Assembly: GCA_041745395.1 (NCBI GenBank)
Contig: JBGTIZ010000032.1
Span: forward strand, 1-19,813
Reading direction: 5' to 3'
Source: Hadersleviella sp041745395
GTDB lineage: Bacteria; Chloroflexota; Anaerolineae; Promineifilales; Promineifilaceae
DNA: 19,813 nucleotides
Positions 6,939 to 13,513 of the stretch are shown here, in pieces. Below the pieces are notes generated by a model. That model ran no database searches, was not told the origin of the DNA, and saw only the letters and a program-made list of their open reading frames with translations. A program made the translations under genes and the position numbers. Position 1 is the first letter of the stretch; the number at the start of each line of letters is the position of its first letter.

Positions 6939-7028
6939 ATGGAAAATTTGTGCAGTTCGACCCAAATCCACGGCCGTGTTGCTGGTCACCATCACCATCA
7001 TTTGTACCATTTTCACACTCTGGGTTGA
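6939..7028 (+). CDS. hisL: Histidine operon leader peptide
   Basis: 29 codons from ATG (6939) to TGA (7026-7028). Eight residues are histidine: one at codon 11, five in a row at codons 17-21 (6987-7001), and one each at codons 24 and 26. It sits between a promoter and a strong intrinsic terminator, directly upstream of hisG, exactly where the enterobacterial hisL lies. The expected role is to measure charged tRNA-His: a ribosome short of histidyl-tRNA stalls in the His run and lets the antiterminator form. There is no Shine-Dalgarno site, but the predicted transcript begins within about five bases of the ATG, so it is probably leaderless. A CACGGCCGTG copy (6969-6978) is read as His-Gly-Arg. 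It is too short for routine gene callers. Confidence 0.75.
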   Translation: MENLCSSTQIHGRVAGHHHHHLYHFHTLG

Positions 7029-7098
7029 AGTCGTGTTGGCTTAGAATATTCTTATTTGCATCCTACGCCCTCTTCGGAACCCGAAGAGGGCGTTTTTT
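6956..7098 (+). promoter_or_regulatory. his operon transcription attenuator (segments 1 to 4)
   Basis: Segment 1 (6956-6963) can pair with segment 2 (7022-7029) over 8 bp including one G-U. Segment 2 (7022-7030, GGGTTGAAG) can instead pair with segment 3 (7072-7082) over 9 bp with a two-base bulge at 7076-7077. Segment 3 with segment 4 forms the terminator (7065-7077 with 7081-7093). The leader stop codon lies inside segment 2, so a ribosome that finishes the peptide masks it and the terminator forms; one stalled at 6987-7001 leaves it free and transcription continues. Confidence 0.7.
7065..7098 (+). terminator. Attenuator terminator hairpin upstream of hisG
   Basis: A perfect 13-bp stem, ACGCCCTCTTCGG (7065-7077) with its complement at 7081-7093, a 3-base AAC loop, followed by six Ts (7093-7098). 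It is the strongest intrinsic terminator in the window and lies between the leader peptide and hisG, with no gene ending just before it other than the leader. Confidence 0.85.
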
Positions 7099-7104
7099 GT
7101 TGTA

Positions 7105-7196
7105 GGGGGTTAGTTGGTTTGTTAGTTTGTTTGTTTGTTGGTTGGTCAAGCTAATCATCCAACCAACAAACCATCTAACTATCCACCCATCCCCCC
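7105..7196. repeat. GTTGGTTTGTTAG-word hairpin before hisG
   Basis: The left arm is made of GTTAGTTGGTTTGTT-type words (7109-7145), the right arm of the complementary words (7158-7183). The block 7109-7123 pairs with 7165-7179 at 14 of 15 positions. It fills the space between the attenuator and the hisG ribosome site (GGAGG near 7201) without covering it. Confidence 0.65.
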
Positions 7197-7208
7197 ACTG
7201 GAGGAAAC

Positions 7209-8249
7209 ATGATACACACAAACGAGATCCGGCTGGCAATTCCCAGCAACGGTCGGCTAGAAAAAGATGCGCTGACCTTTTTAGAAGCGTGTGGTCTGCA
7301 AGTGCGGCGACCCAATCCACGTCAGTACGTAGCCACCATTCCCAACTTGCCTGATGTCGTCGCGCTGTGGCAACGGCAGAATGATATTGTGCGCGGCATT
7401 GGGCTGGGCAGTTTAGATTTGGCGATTGTGGGGCTAGATGTGTTAGAAGAACGCTGTCTTGGCTCGACCAACTGCAACAATTTGGTCATCATTCATGACG
7501 CGCTGGATATGTCCCACTGTGAGCTACATTTGGCCGTGCCACAGGCGTGGCATGAGGTGGACACGGTTGCAGATTTGGCGCGTAAAGCGGCGGAGATTCA
7601 GCGAGACGAAAAACGGCGGTTGCGCGTGGCGACCAAGTTTCCGAATCTGAGTGAACGGTTTCTCACTGAGCAAGGGATTCCGCATGAGCTGGTCAAAGCA
7701 GACGGCACGCTGGAGATTGCTCCCGCCATTGGCTATGCGGATATTATTACGGATTTGGTTTCGACGGGCACAACGCTGAAGGCGAATCAGTTGAAGCAGT
7801 TGCGCAACGGCCGTGTGATTCATTCACAGGCGGTGCTAATTGGCAACAAAGAGGCTTTGCGCGAACGGGAAGAAGTACGGGAGACAGCGCGTCAGCTTCT
7901 CGAATACATCGAAGCCCATTTACGCGCTCAAAACTGCTACGCCGTGACTGCCAACGTGCGCGGCGAATCCCCGCAAGCGATTTCTAGCCGCATGGTAGAC
8001 CAGCCCCACATTCGCGGCTTGCAAGGGCCGACCATCGCGCCCGTTGTGCCCCACCATGAAGCGCCCAACAGCAATGGTCACAACTGGTACGCCATCAACA
8101 TTATTGTGCAAAAAGCGCATTTGGCCGCCGCGATTCGGGAGCTACGCGCCATCGGCGGCAGTGGCGTCATCGTGACCGAAGTGAAGTACATTTTTGAAGA
8201 AGAGCCGGTGCGTTATAAAAAAATGCTGGCGGAAATTAGTAATGAGTAA
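7209..8249 (+). CDS. hisG: ATP phosphoribosyltransferase, long form
   Basis: 346 residues. It catalyses the first, committed step of histidine synthesis: ATP plus PRPP to phosphoribosyl-ATP. The start is supported by GGAGG eight bases upstream. The PRPP-binding loop is ADIITDLVSTGTTLKAN at 177-193, preceded by the strand ending APAIGYA. Residues about 235-335 are the C-terminal ACT-like regulatory domain of long-form HisG (VTANVRGE, HIRGLQGPTIAPVV, then VQKAHLAAAIRELRAIGGSGVIV), so feedback inhibition by histidine is expected and HisZ should not be needed. It is longer than the enterobacterial enzyme (299) because of an extended linker after the catalytic core. The last residues Asn-Glu and the stop codon lie within an intergenic word repeat. 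Confidence 0.95.
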   Translation: MIHTNEIRLAIPSNGRLEKDALTFLEACGLQVRRPNPRQYVATIPNLPDVVALWQRQNDIVRGIGLGSLDLAIVGLDVLEERCLGSTNCNNLVIIHDALDMSHCELHLAVPQAWHEVDTVADLARKAAEIQRDEKRRLRVATKFPNLSERFLTEQGIPHELVKADGTLEIAPAIGYADIITDLVSTGTTLKANQLKQLRNGRVIHSQAVLIGNKEALREREEVRETARQLLEYIEAHLRAQNCYAVTANVRGESPQAISSRMVDQPHIRGLQGPTIAPVVPHHEAPNSNGHNWYAINIIVQKAHLAAAIRELRAIGGSGVIVTEVKYIFEEEPVRYKKMLAEISNE

Positions 8250-8314
8250 TGAACAATGAATAAGGGGGCGTTCGACCGACCCTTTACTCATTACTCATTA
8301 TTCCTTATTCATTG
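8241..8314. repeat. AATGAGTAATGAA-word repeat between hisG and hisD
   Basis: Words of the type AATGAGTAATGAACAATG run from the end of hisG (8241) and their complements ACTCATTACTCATTATT fill 8285-8314, with a GC-rich tip (about 8264-8282). The stop codon of hisG (8247-8249) is part of the first word. The hisD ribosome site (TTGAGGAAA) immediately follows the right arm. Related copies: 15208-15303 and 16761-16792. Confidence 0.75.
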
Positions 8315-8321
8315 AGGAAAA

Positions 8322-9647
8322 ATGTTGCAAATTTACGATGTTGAGACAGCTAAGAAAGGGATTTTGAACCGGGATAACGCGCTCGATGTGAGCGTGCCGG
8401 AGGGGTTGCAGAGGAGCATTGAAAGCATGTTTGGAGAGCGGCTGACGCCAGAGCAGGTGGTGCGGCGAATTTTGGCGGATGTGCGCGAGAGGGGGAACAC
8501 GGCCGTGTTAGAATGGACCGCCCGCATCGACGGCGTCCAGCTCGAGAGCATCCTGCTCGACCCTGAGCTTATCGCCGCCGGAGCCAAGCGCATTGAGCCA
8601 GAGCTATACTCTGCTCTCGAAAAAGCGGCCGAACGGATTCGGCTTTTTCACGAGTGCCAGCCCCTGCCCAACTGGACCACCAACAAGCTAGGCGGCACGC
8701 TCGGCCAGCGTGTCACCCCTATTGCGCGGGTGGGCGTTTATGTGCCGGGCGGCACGGCTCCCCTGCCTTCGTCATTACTGATGAGCGTCATTCCAGCGCA
8801 AGTGGCGGGCGTACACGAGATTATCGTGGCGACCCCACCTGGTAAAAATGGGGGAGCGATTCCCGACGTGATTTTGGCGGCGGCGCACATCGTCGGCGTG
8901 GACAAAATTGTGACGCTGGGTGGGGCGCAAGCAATTGGGGCACTCGCCTTTGGCACGGAAAGCCTGCGGCGCGTGGATAAAATCGTGGGCGCGGGCAATC
9001 TGTTTGTGACGCTAGCGAAGCGGGAAGTTTACGGTCGGGTGGGGATTGATGGGCTGTATGGGCCGACGGAAACGGTGGTGGTGGCGGATGACACGGCCGT
9101 GCCCGCCTGGGTCGCCGCCGATTTACTCGCCCAAGCGGAGCATGACGTCCTCGCCACGGCCATTCTGCTCACCCCTTCCCGCCAACTGGCCGAAGCGGTG
9201 CAAATCGAAATTGGCCGCCAGCTCGAAACACTCAGCCGCCCCGAAATTATTACCCAAGCATTAGCGGCACAAGGTGGCATTGTCATCACCGCTTCCATTG
9301 AAGAGGCGTGTGCGCTGGCCAGTGATTTTGCGGCGGAGCATACGTGCATCGCCACGGAAAACCCCGCACAATATCAAGACCTCATCCCGAATGCGGGTGG
9401 GCTGTTTATTGGGGAACGGTCGTTTGAGGTGTTGGGGGATTATGTGGCTGGCCCGAGCCATGTGATGCCCACGAGCGGCACGGCGCGGTTTGCGAGTCCG
9501 CTGAATGTGTTGGATTTTGTGAAGATTAGTAGCTTGATTGCGCTGGATGATGAGACCACGGCCGTGTTAGCCCCCCTCGCCGCCCGCATCGCCCACGCTG
9601 AAGCCCTCACCGCCCACGCCAACGCGGCGGAGAAGCGGATCGAGTAA
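8322..9647 (+). CDS. hisD: Histidinol dehydrogenase
   Basis: 441 residues, typical for HisD. It carries out the last two oxidations, histidinol to histidinal to histidine, with NAD and zinc. Recognised from GVYVPGGTAPLPSSLLM (138-154), the GGAQAIGALAFGT segment (200-212), the GPTETVVVAD loop (247-256), the catalytic Glu339-His340 pair in AAEHT, and the zinc/substrate region DYVAGPSHVMPTSGTARF (373-390). The ATG follows GAGGAAAA. It contains three palindrome copies, all read as Thr-Ala-Val (8498, 9092, 9557). It ends 27 bases before the convergent yoeB gene; there is no clear terminator between them, so his transcription probably continues through the toxin-antitoxin module in antisense. Confidence 0.95.
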   Translation: MLQIYDVETAKKGILNRDNALDVSVPEGLQRSIESMFGERLTPEQVVRRILADVRERGNTAVLEWTARIDGVQLESILLDPELIAAGAKRIEPELYSALEKAAERIRLFHECQPLPNWTTNKLGGTLGQRVTPIARVGVYVPGGTAPLPSSLLMSVIPAQVAGVHEIIVATPPGKNGGAIPDVILAAAHIVGVDKIVTLGGAQAIGALAFGTESLRRVDKIVGAGNLFVTLAKREVYGRVGIDGLYGPTETVVVADDTAVPAWVAADLLAQAEHDVLATAILLTPSRQLAEAVQIEIGRQLETLSRPEIITQALAAQGGIVITASIEEACALASDFAAEHTCIATENPAQYQDLIPNAGGLFIGERSFEVLGDYVAGPSHVMPTSGTARFASPLNVLDFVKISSLIALDDETTAVLAPLAARIAHAEALTAHANAAEKRIE

Positions 9648-9674
9648 TTTTTGGAAGAAAAACCACAGAGTTGA

Positions 9675-9950
9675 CTAAATCAATTCGTAATGGGATTTAC
9701 ACGAGATAATTTCAACGGTTTGCTCATCAGCATAAATAACATAAACCAAACGATGCTCACGTGAGATGCGGCGTGACCAGACCTCACGCTCAAAATATTT
9801 GAGCTTTTCTGGCTTGCCCAAACCTGTGCGTGGGTCATCAGAAAGGTCACGCACGAGGTCAAAACATTTGACATAAAGCTGGCGGTTGTGGCGACGCAAC
9901 CAATCCAAATCAGCTTCTGCTTTGGGTCGAATGATGATGCGCCAGTTCAT
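9675..9950 (-). CDS. yoeB: YoeB/Txe-family mRNA interferase toxin
   Basis: 91 residues of the RelE/YoeB fold. The E. coli catalytic set is aligned by eye: Glu46, Arg65 and His83-Tyr84 correspond to Glu48 in GKPEKLKYF, Arg67 in WSRRISREHRLVYV and His87-Tyr88 in SCKSHYELI. YoeB cuts mRNA at the ribosomal A site when released from its antitoxin. The start overlaps the yefM stop by four bases (ATGA, 9947-9950), the usual antitoxin-first order with coupled translation. It lies antisense within the his operon. No CACGGCCGTG copy is present and the base composition is more AT-rich than that of its neighbours, suggesting later acquisition. Confidence 0.9.
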   Translation of the reverse strand: MNWRIIIRPKAEADLDWLRRHNRQLYVKCFDLVRDLSDDPRTGLGKPEKLKYFEREVWSRRISREHRLVYVIYADEQTVEIISCKSHYELI

Positions 9951-10210
9951 ACCAAATCCACAAAAACATCTTCAACACTTTTGCCAGGAATGCCCGCATC
10001 ATGCGCGGCAAATGAATCAACCAAGGCCTGTAAAGTGGTTTTGTCGTTTAACAGGCGCATCGTTTCCTGATACGCTTCCCACTCATCCATCGAAATGAGG
10101 ACGGCGTTACCGTTTTTATGGGTCATAATGACTGCTTCTTGGTTGTCAACCACGAGTTGACGAAGCTCAAAAAGGCGTTGACGTGCTTCTGAAATAGACA
10201 TTGCTTCCAT
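9947..10210 (-). CDS. yefM: YefM/Phd-family antitoxin
   Basis: 87 residues. The N-terminal half is the Phd/YefM DNA-binding and dimerisation domain (SISEARQRLFELRQLVVDN, then AVIMTHKNGNAVLISMDEWEAY at 26-47, with the hallmark N-G-x-A-V-L-I-S-x-x-x-W/Y). The C-terminal part is the acidic segment that neutralises YoeB. The ATG at 10210 has AGGAGAG eight bases upstream. A consensus-like promoter and a YefM-type operator precede it. It is translationally coupled to yoeB. Confidence 0.9.
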   Translation of the reverse strand: MEAMSISEARQRLFELRQLVVDNQEAVIMTHKNGNAVLISMDEWEAYQETMRLLNDKTTLQALVDSFAAHDAGIPGKSVEDVFVDLV

Positions 10211-10229
10211 CTGTTACTCTCCTTGTTTT

Positions 10230-10266
10230 TGTACAAGATTATGTACAACTTTACCATAGGTGTCAA
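10230..10266 (-). promoter_or_regulatory. yefM-yoeB promoter with paired TGTACA operator
   Basis: Read on the minus strand: TTGACA (10266-10261), 17 bases, CATAAT (10243-10238), an almost perfect sigma70-type promoter. Two TGTACA hexamers (10230-10235 and 10242-10247) flank and overlap the -10 box with centres 12 bp apart. The E. coli YefM-YoeB operator also uses TGTACA cores 12 bp apart, so self-repression by YefM is predicted. The -35 box is inside the first codons of hisC. Confidence 0.75.
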
Positions 10267-11405
10267 TTGTGAAAGAGCATCAAACCATCCAACCTGCTAA
10301 CTTCATCCGTCCTGATATTATCGACATGGACGCCTACACCCCCATCGTGCCGTTTGAGGTGTTGTCCCGCCAGTTAGGGTTCGCGCCCGAGGATATTGTG
10401 AAGCTGGACGCCAACGAAAACCCGTATGGCCCCGCGCCCAAGGCTCTGGCGGCGGTGCAAACGGGGCAATATTTCCACATTTATCCCGACCCAGCGGCGA
10501 CAGAACTGCGGGAAGCTCTCAGCGATTATGTCAATGTACCCGTTGAGCGGCTGGTGGCGGGTATGGGGGCGGATGAGCTGATTGATTTGGTTTTGCGGGT
10601 GGTGCTGTCGCCGCAGGACAAGGTGCTGGATTGTCCCCCCTCGTTTGGCATGTATCCGTTTTCGACTTATGTCAACTTGGGGCAATATGTGACGGTCGAG
10701 CGCACGGCCGTGTTCCAACTCGACATCACAGCCATCGAAACGGCCGTGGCCGAGCAGTCCGACATCAAAATCCTCTTCCTCTGCTCTCCCAACAACCCCA
10801 GCGGCACGCTGATCAGCGACGACGATTTGCGCCGCCTGCTCAATCTGCCCGTGCTGGTCGTACTAGACGAAGCATATATCGAATTTGCCCAAGCGCAGGG
10901 CGCGACCTCGCACATCACCTGGACGGCTGAGTACGACAATTTATGCGTCCTGCGCACGTTCAGTAAACTGGCCGGACTGGCGGGCTTGCGCATCGGCTAC
11001 GGCGCGTTTCCGGCGTGGCTCGTGCCGCACATGATGAAAATAAAACAGCCGTATAATGTGAACGTGGCCGCGAACTTGGCCGCGCTGGGCGCATTGCAAG
11101 ACCAAGATTGGCTGGATGAGCATGTGCGCTTGCTGGTGGAGGAGCGGGAGAAGATGGTGGCGGAACTGGCGCAGTTTGAGTTTTTACGCCCCTTGCCCAG
11201 CGCGTCCAATTTTGTGCTGTTTGAGGTCCACGGCCGTGATGCACGTGACCTTAAACTCCAGCTACAGCAGGAGCACGGCGTTCTCGTACGTCATTACAAC
11301 AACAGACTGCTCAATAATTACATCCGCATCTCCGCTGGTCGGCCGCAGGACACAGCGCGGCTGGTAGCGGCCTTGCGGGCGGTGGCGGAAGTGAGTGAGA
11401 AGTAA
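10260..11405 (+). CDS. hisC: Histidinol-phosphate aminotransferase
   Basis: 381 residues from the GTG at 10260; a second in-frame GTG at 10269 and an ATG at 10326 are alternatives, and none has a strong ribosome site. Fold type I PLP enzyme. Visible landmarks are LDANENPYGP (49-58), the SPNNPSGTLI block (176-185), LDEAYIEF (202-209) and the PLP lysine Lys236 in RTFSKLAGLAGLRIGYG, followed by YNVN and the substrate arginine in YIRISAG near the end. It follows hisD after the antisense yefM/yoeB pair, and its first codons hold the -35 box of the yefM promoter. It has two exact palindrome copies (10703 Thr-Ala-Val, 11229 His-Gly-Arg) and one variant (10741). The last residues Val-Ser-Glu-Lys are read from a GTGAGTGAGAAGT word that continues into the gap. 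Confidence 0.95.
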   Translation: MSIVKEHQTIQPANFIRPDIIDMDAYTPIVPFEVLSRQLGFAPEDIVKLDANENPYGPAPKALAAVQTGQYFHIYPDPAATELREALSDYVNVPVERLVAGMGADELIDLVLRVVLSPQDKVLDCPPSFGMYPFSTYVNLGQYVTVERTAVFQLDITAIETAVAEQSDIKILFLCSPNNPSGTLISDDDLRRLLNLPVLVVLDEAYIEFAQAQGATSHITWTAEYDNLCVLRTFSKLAGLAGLRIGYGAFPAWLVPHMMKIKQPYNVNVAANLAALGALQDQDWLDEHVRLLVEEREKMVAELAQFEFLRPLPSASNFVLFEVHGRDARDLKLQLQQEHGVLVRHYNNRLLNNYIRISAGRPQDTARLVAALRAVAEVSEK

Positions 11406-11426
11406 AAAGTGAAAAGTGTGTGTGCA

Positions 11427-11474
11427 GAGATCTATCGACTGACCGACTGAGAGACTAACAGACTGAGAGACTAA
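11427..11474 (+). repeat. GACTGAGAGACTAA tandem words before hisB
   Basis: Two exact copies of GACTGAGAGACTAA (11445-11458 and 11461-11474) with a 16-base period, preceded by degenerate GACTGACC words. The second copy ends two bases before the hisB ATG, so the ribosome-binding region is made of the repeat. Confidence 0.7.
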
Positions 11475-11475
11475 A

Positions 11476-12066
11476 ATGAGAAACGCAACCATTACCCGCA
11501 CGACGAAAGAGACGGATATAACCATGACGCTCGGGCTGGACGGCACGGGACAACATGAGATAAGCACGGGGGTTGGCTTTTTGGATCATATGCTCACGGC
11601 CGTGGCGGTGCATGGTCTGTTCGATTTGCAGGTGAAAGCCGTCGGTGATTTACACATAGACGCCCATCACACCATCGAAGATGTAGGCATTGTGCTGGGG
11701 CAATGTTTGGACAAAGCGTTGGGCGACCGGCGCGGAATTAACCGCATGGGGCACGCTTATGTGACGATGGATGAAGCGTTGGGGTTTGTTGCTCTGGATC
11801 TGAGCGGGCGACCTTACTGCATTTTTCAGGCGGAATGGCACAGTCCCGCTATTGGGCAGTTTCCGACCTCGCTGGTGAGTCACTTTTTTGAATCGGTGGC
11901 GTTTCAGGCTAAGATGAACTTACATGCGCGGGTTGAACACGGCCGTGATGACCACCATCAGGCCGAAGCTCTTTTCAAGGCATTGGCGCGGGCGTTGCGC
12001 ACGGCCGTGGAACCAGACCCCCGCCGCACTGATGTCGCCTCTACCAAAGGCACACTTACGGCGTGA
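11476..12066 (+). CDS. hisB: Imidazoleglycerol-phosphate dehydratase
   Basis: 196 residues, the monofunctional form (no phosphatase domain). It dehydrates imidazole glycerol phosphate with manganese bound by histidines. Signatures: GVGFLDHML (32-40), DAHHTIEDVGI (62-72), HFFESVAF (136-143), the second metal motif EHGRDDHHQAEALFKAL (154-170) and the terminal STKG at 189-192. The start has no clear ribosome site; the upstream sequence is a GACTGAGAGACTAA repeat. Its 3' end overlaps the 3' end of the antisense RHH antitoxin gene by 11 bases. It has three palindrome copies (11595, 11938, 12000), one of which forms the His-Gly-Arg next to the metal motif, showing the element tolerates conserved protein positions. 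Confidence 0.95.
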   Translation: MRNATITRTTKETDITMTLGLDGTGQHEISTGVGFLDHMLTAVAVHGLFDLQVKAVGDLHIDAHHTIEDVGIVLGQCLDKALGDRRGINRMGHAYVTMDEALGFVALDLSGRPYCIFQAEWHSPAIGQFPTSLVSHFFESVAFQAKMNLHARVEHGRDDHHQAEALFKALARALRTAVEPDPRRTDVASTKGTLTA

Positions 12067-12331
12067 CTGGCAACCGATCCCAATCAGGCACATCATCATC
12101 ATTGCCCGAAATTTTAGCCATGACCTCTTTGAAATCACGGAGAATTTCATCTTCAGCGCGTCCTTCAGTTAACCGCGCAACCAATTGCTCATACTCAACT
12201 GAAACAATGCCCTTTGTCAGCAAATACATGGCAAATTGATTGGCGGACACACCTTGTTCTTTCGCCAAATAAGTAATTTTTGATTTCAATTCGGCGGGTA
12301 CACGCACGGTCATTACGTTGGTATTACTCAT
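12056..12331 (-). CDS. Ribbon-helix-helix (CopG-like) antitoxin
   Basis: 91 residues. The N-terminal half (about 5-45) fits a ribbon-helix-helix repressor: TVRVPAELKSKITYLAKEQGVSANQFAMYLL, a short beta strand followed by two helices, with the GVSANQF turn. The rest is acidic (AEDEILRDFKEV ... NDDDVPDW), as expected of a toxin-binding tail. Its start overlaps the end of the upstream PIN-domain gene by eight bases, so the order is toxin first. The module lies antisense between hisB and hisH, is AT-rich and has no palindrome copy. Confidence 0.8.
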   Translation of the reverse strand: MSNTNVMTVRVPAELKSKITYLAKEQGVSANQFAMYLLTKGIVSVEYEQLVARLTEGRAEDEILRDFKEVMAKISGNDDDVPDWDRLPVTP

Positions 12332-12764
12332 TTTGTTTTCGCCACTCCTGTATAAATTGTGCGGGGGTTACAATTTCCAAATCATCAAAACGCAACTCTC
12401 GGTTACGAACAAAGTCTCGCACGTTATTGGTCACAATAAAACGGCTACCGCTTGCCACAGCCAATTCAACAAAAATATTGTCCGCCTCGTCAGGTAAGTT
12501 TGGCCGCCATTGATAATAAATTTTCTGTGGAATACCAACTACCGTCATAAAACGCAAGAAACGTTGAATATCTTCCGCTTCAAGTTTCAAATCAGCTAAT
12601 GAGGACGTGCGTAACAAAACATCTTCAAGCTCAAGCAATACGGGTACTGACAAAGCAATATGAAGGCGTCGTTCGTAAGCCAATCTCATAATATAGTGCG
12701 ACGCACCATGAGCATTTCGAAGTGCTTGATACCACACATTTGTATCCACCACAATCTTATACAT
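12324..12764 (-). CDS. PIN-domain toxin (COG1569-type)
   Basis: 146 residues from the ATG at 12764; a GTG two codons upstream (12770) is possible. PIN domains are metal-dependent ribonucleases. The acidic active-site positions are visible: Asp7 in KIVVDTNVWYQAL, Glu45/Glu47 in LLELEDVLL, Asp92/Asp95 in LPDEADNIFVELA, and Asn113/Asn114 to Asp117 in IVTNNVRDF. This layout, with '(D)TNVW.SAL' and 'D..D..ivt.N..df', is that of the 'putative toxin-antitoxin system toxin component, PIN family'. It overlaps the RHH antitoxin, which follows it. Antisense to the his operon and AT-rich, consistent with transfer. Confidence 0.85.
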   Translation of the reverse strand: MYKIVVDTNVWYQALRNAHGASHYIMRLAYERRLHIALSVPVLLELEDVLLRTSSLADLKLEAEDIQRFLRFMTVVGIPQKIYYQWRPNLPDEADNIFVELAVASGSRFIVTNNVRDFVRNRELRFDDLEIVTPAQFIQEWRKQNE

Positions 12765-12774
12765 GCACACAAGT

Positions 12775-12791
12775 TAGCACATACGCTAGCA
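12775..12791. promoter_or_regulatory. Candidate direct-repeat operator of the PIN/RHH module
   Basis: TAGCA occurs at 12775-12779 and 12787-12791, 12 bp apart, in the 49-base gap between the divergent PIN and hisH genes. RHH antitoxins often bind short direct repeats, so this is a possible operator. No convincing -35/-10 pair was found. Confidence 0.25.
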
Positions 12792-12813
12792 AATCTGCAA
12801 GCAAGGAAAAAAT

Positions 12814-13425
12814 ATGAGCAAAATTGTCATGATAGATTACGGGGCGGGCAACATTCGCTCAGCGTTCAAGGCGTTTGAACACCTCGGGGCTGATATCGAA
12901 TTGACCAGCGACACGGCCGTGGTACAACGCGCCGAAAAACTGGTTCTGCCCGGCGTGGGCGCGTTTGGGTCAGGCATGGCCGAACTCCGCCGACGCGGCC
13001 TCGAAGCACCCACCAAAAAAGCGGTCGCCAACGGCATTCCCCTGCTCGGCATTTGCGTTGGGATGCAATACCTGTTCAATACAAGCGACGAAATGGGACT
13101 ACACGACGGCTTGCGACTCATCCCCGGCCACGTCACCCGCTTCGACCCCCACCCCGACCACAAAGTGCCCCACATGGGCTGGAATCAACTCCACCACGAC
13201 GAAACCCATCCGCTCCTGCGCGGCGTGGAAAACGGGGCGTACTGCTACTTTGTCCATTCCTACTATTGCGTGCCCCAAGACGAAACAAACAGCATCGCTA
13301 CCACCGATTACGGCCGTGATTTTTGTGCCATCGTCGGCCGTGGGCACGTCTATGGACTGCAGTTCCATCCTGAAAAAAGCCATGACATAGGTCTGCAAAT
13401 TTTACAAAACTACATTGACCTTTAG
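12814..13425 (+). CDS. hisH: Imidazole glycerol phosphate synthase, glutamine amidotransferase subunit
   Basis: 203 residues. HisH releases ammonia from glutamine and passes it to HisF. The class I amidotransferase triad is present: Cys81 in GICVGMQ, His185 and Glu187 in LQFHPEKS. The oxyanion region LPGVGAFG (45-52) and the N-terminal IDYGAGN (7-13) are conserved. The ATG has AAGGAAAA upstream. Its partner hisF is not in the window, so it is encoded elsewhere, unlike most operons where hisH and hisF are neighbours. One exact palindrome copy (12912) codes Thr-Ala-Val, and two variants follow at 13313 and 13335. Confidence 0.95.
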   Translation: MSKIVMIDYGAGNIRSAFKAFEHLGADIELTSDTAVVQRAEKLVLPGVGAFGSGMAELRRRGLEAPTKKAVANGIPLLGICVGMQYLFNTSDEMGLHDGLRLIPGHVTRFDPHPDHKVPHMGWNQLHHDETHPLLRGVENGAYCYFVHSYYCVPQDETNSIATTDYGRDFCAIVGRGHVYGLQFHPEKSHDIGLQILQNYIDL

Positions 13426-13513
13426 GACAAGATGCCGTTCAGCATCTCAGCCAGTCAAGTCAACATACAGATTAGATGATCGGACGATTATTACATACCG
13501 AGAAATTTCCTAC

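Noticed and set aside
6917..7105. 62-residue GTG-initiated frame across the his leader
   Set aside because: It reads through the terminator hairpin in a different frame from the His-rich peptide and has no conserved feature.
13415..13513. 33-residue extension of the LOG protein overlapping hisH
   Set aside because: The family begins right at the ATG at 13514; the extension is unlike homologues and has no start signal.
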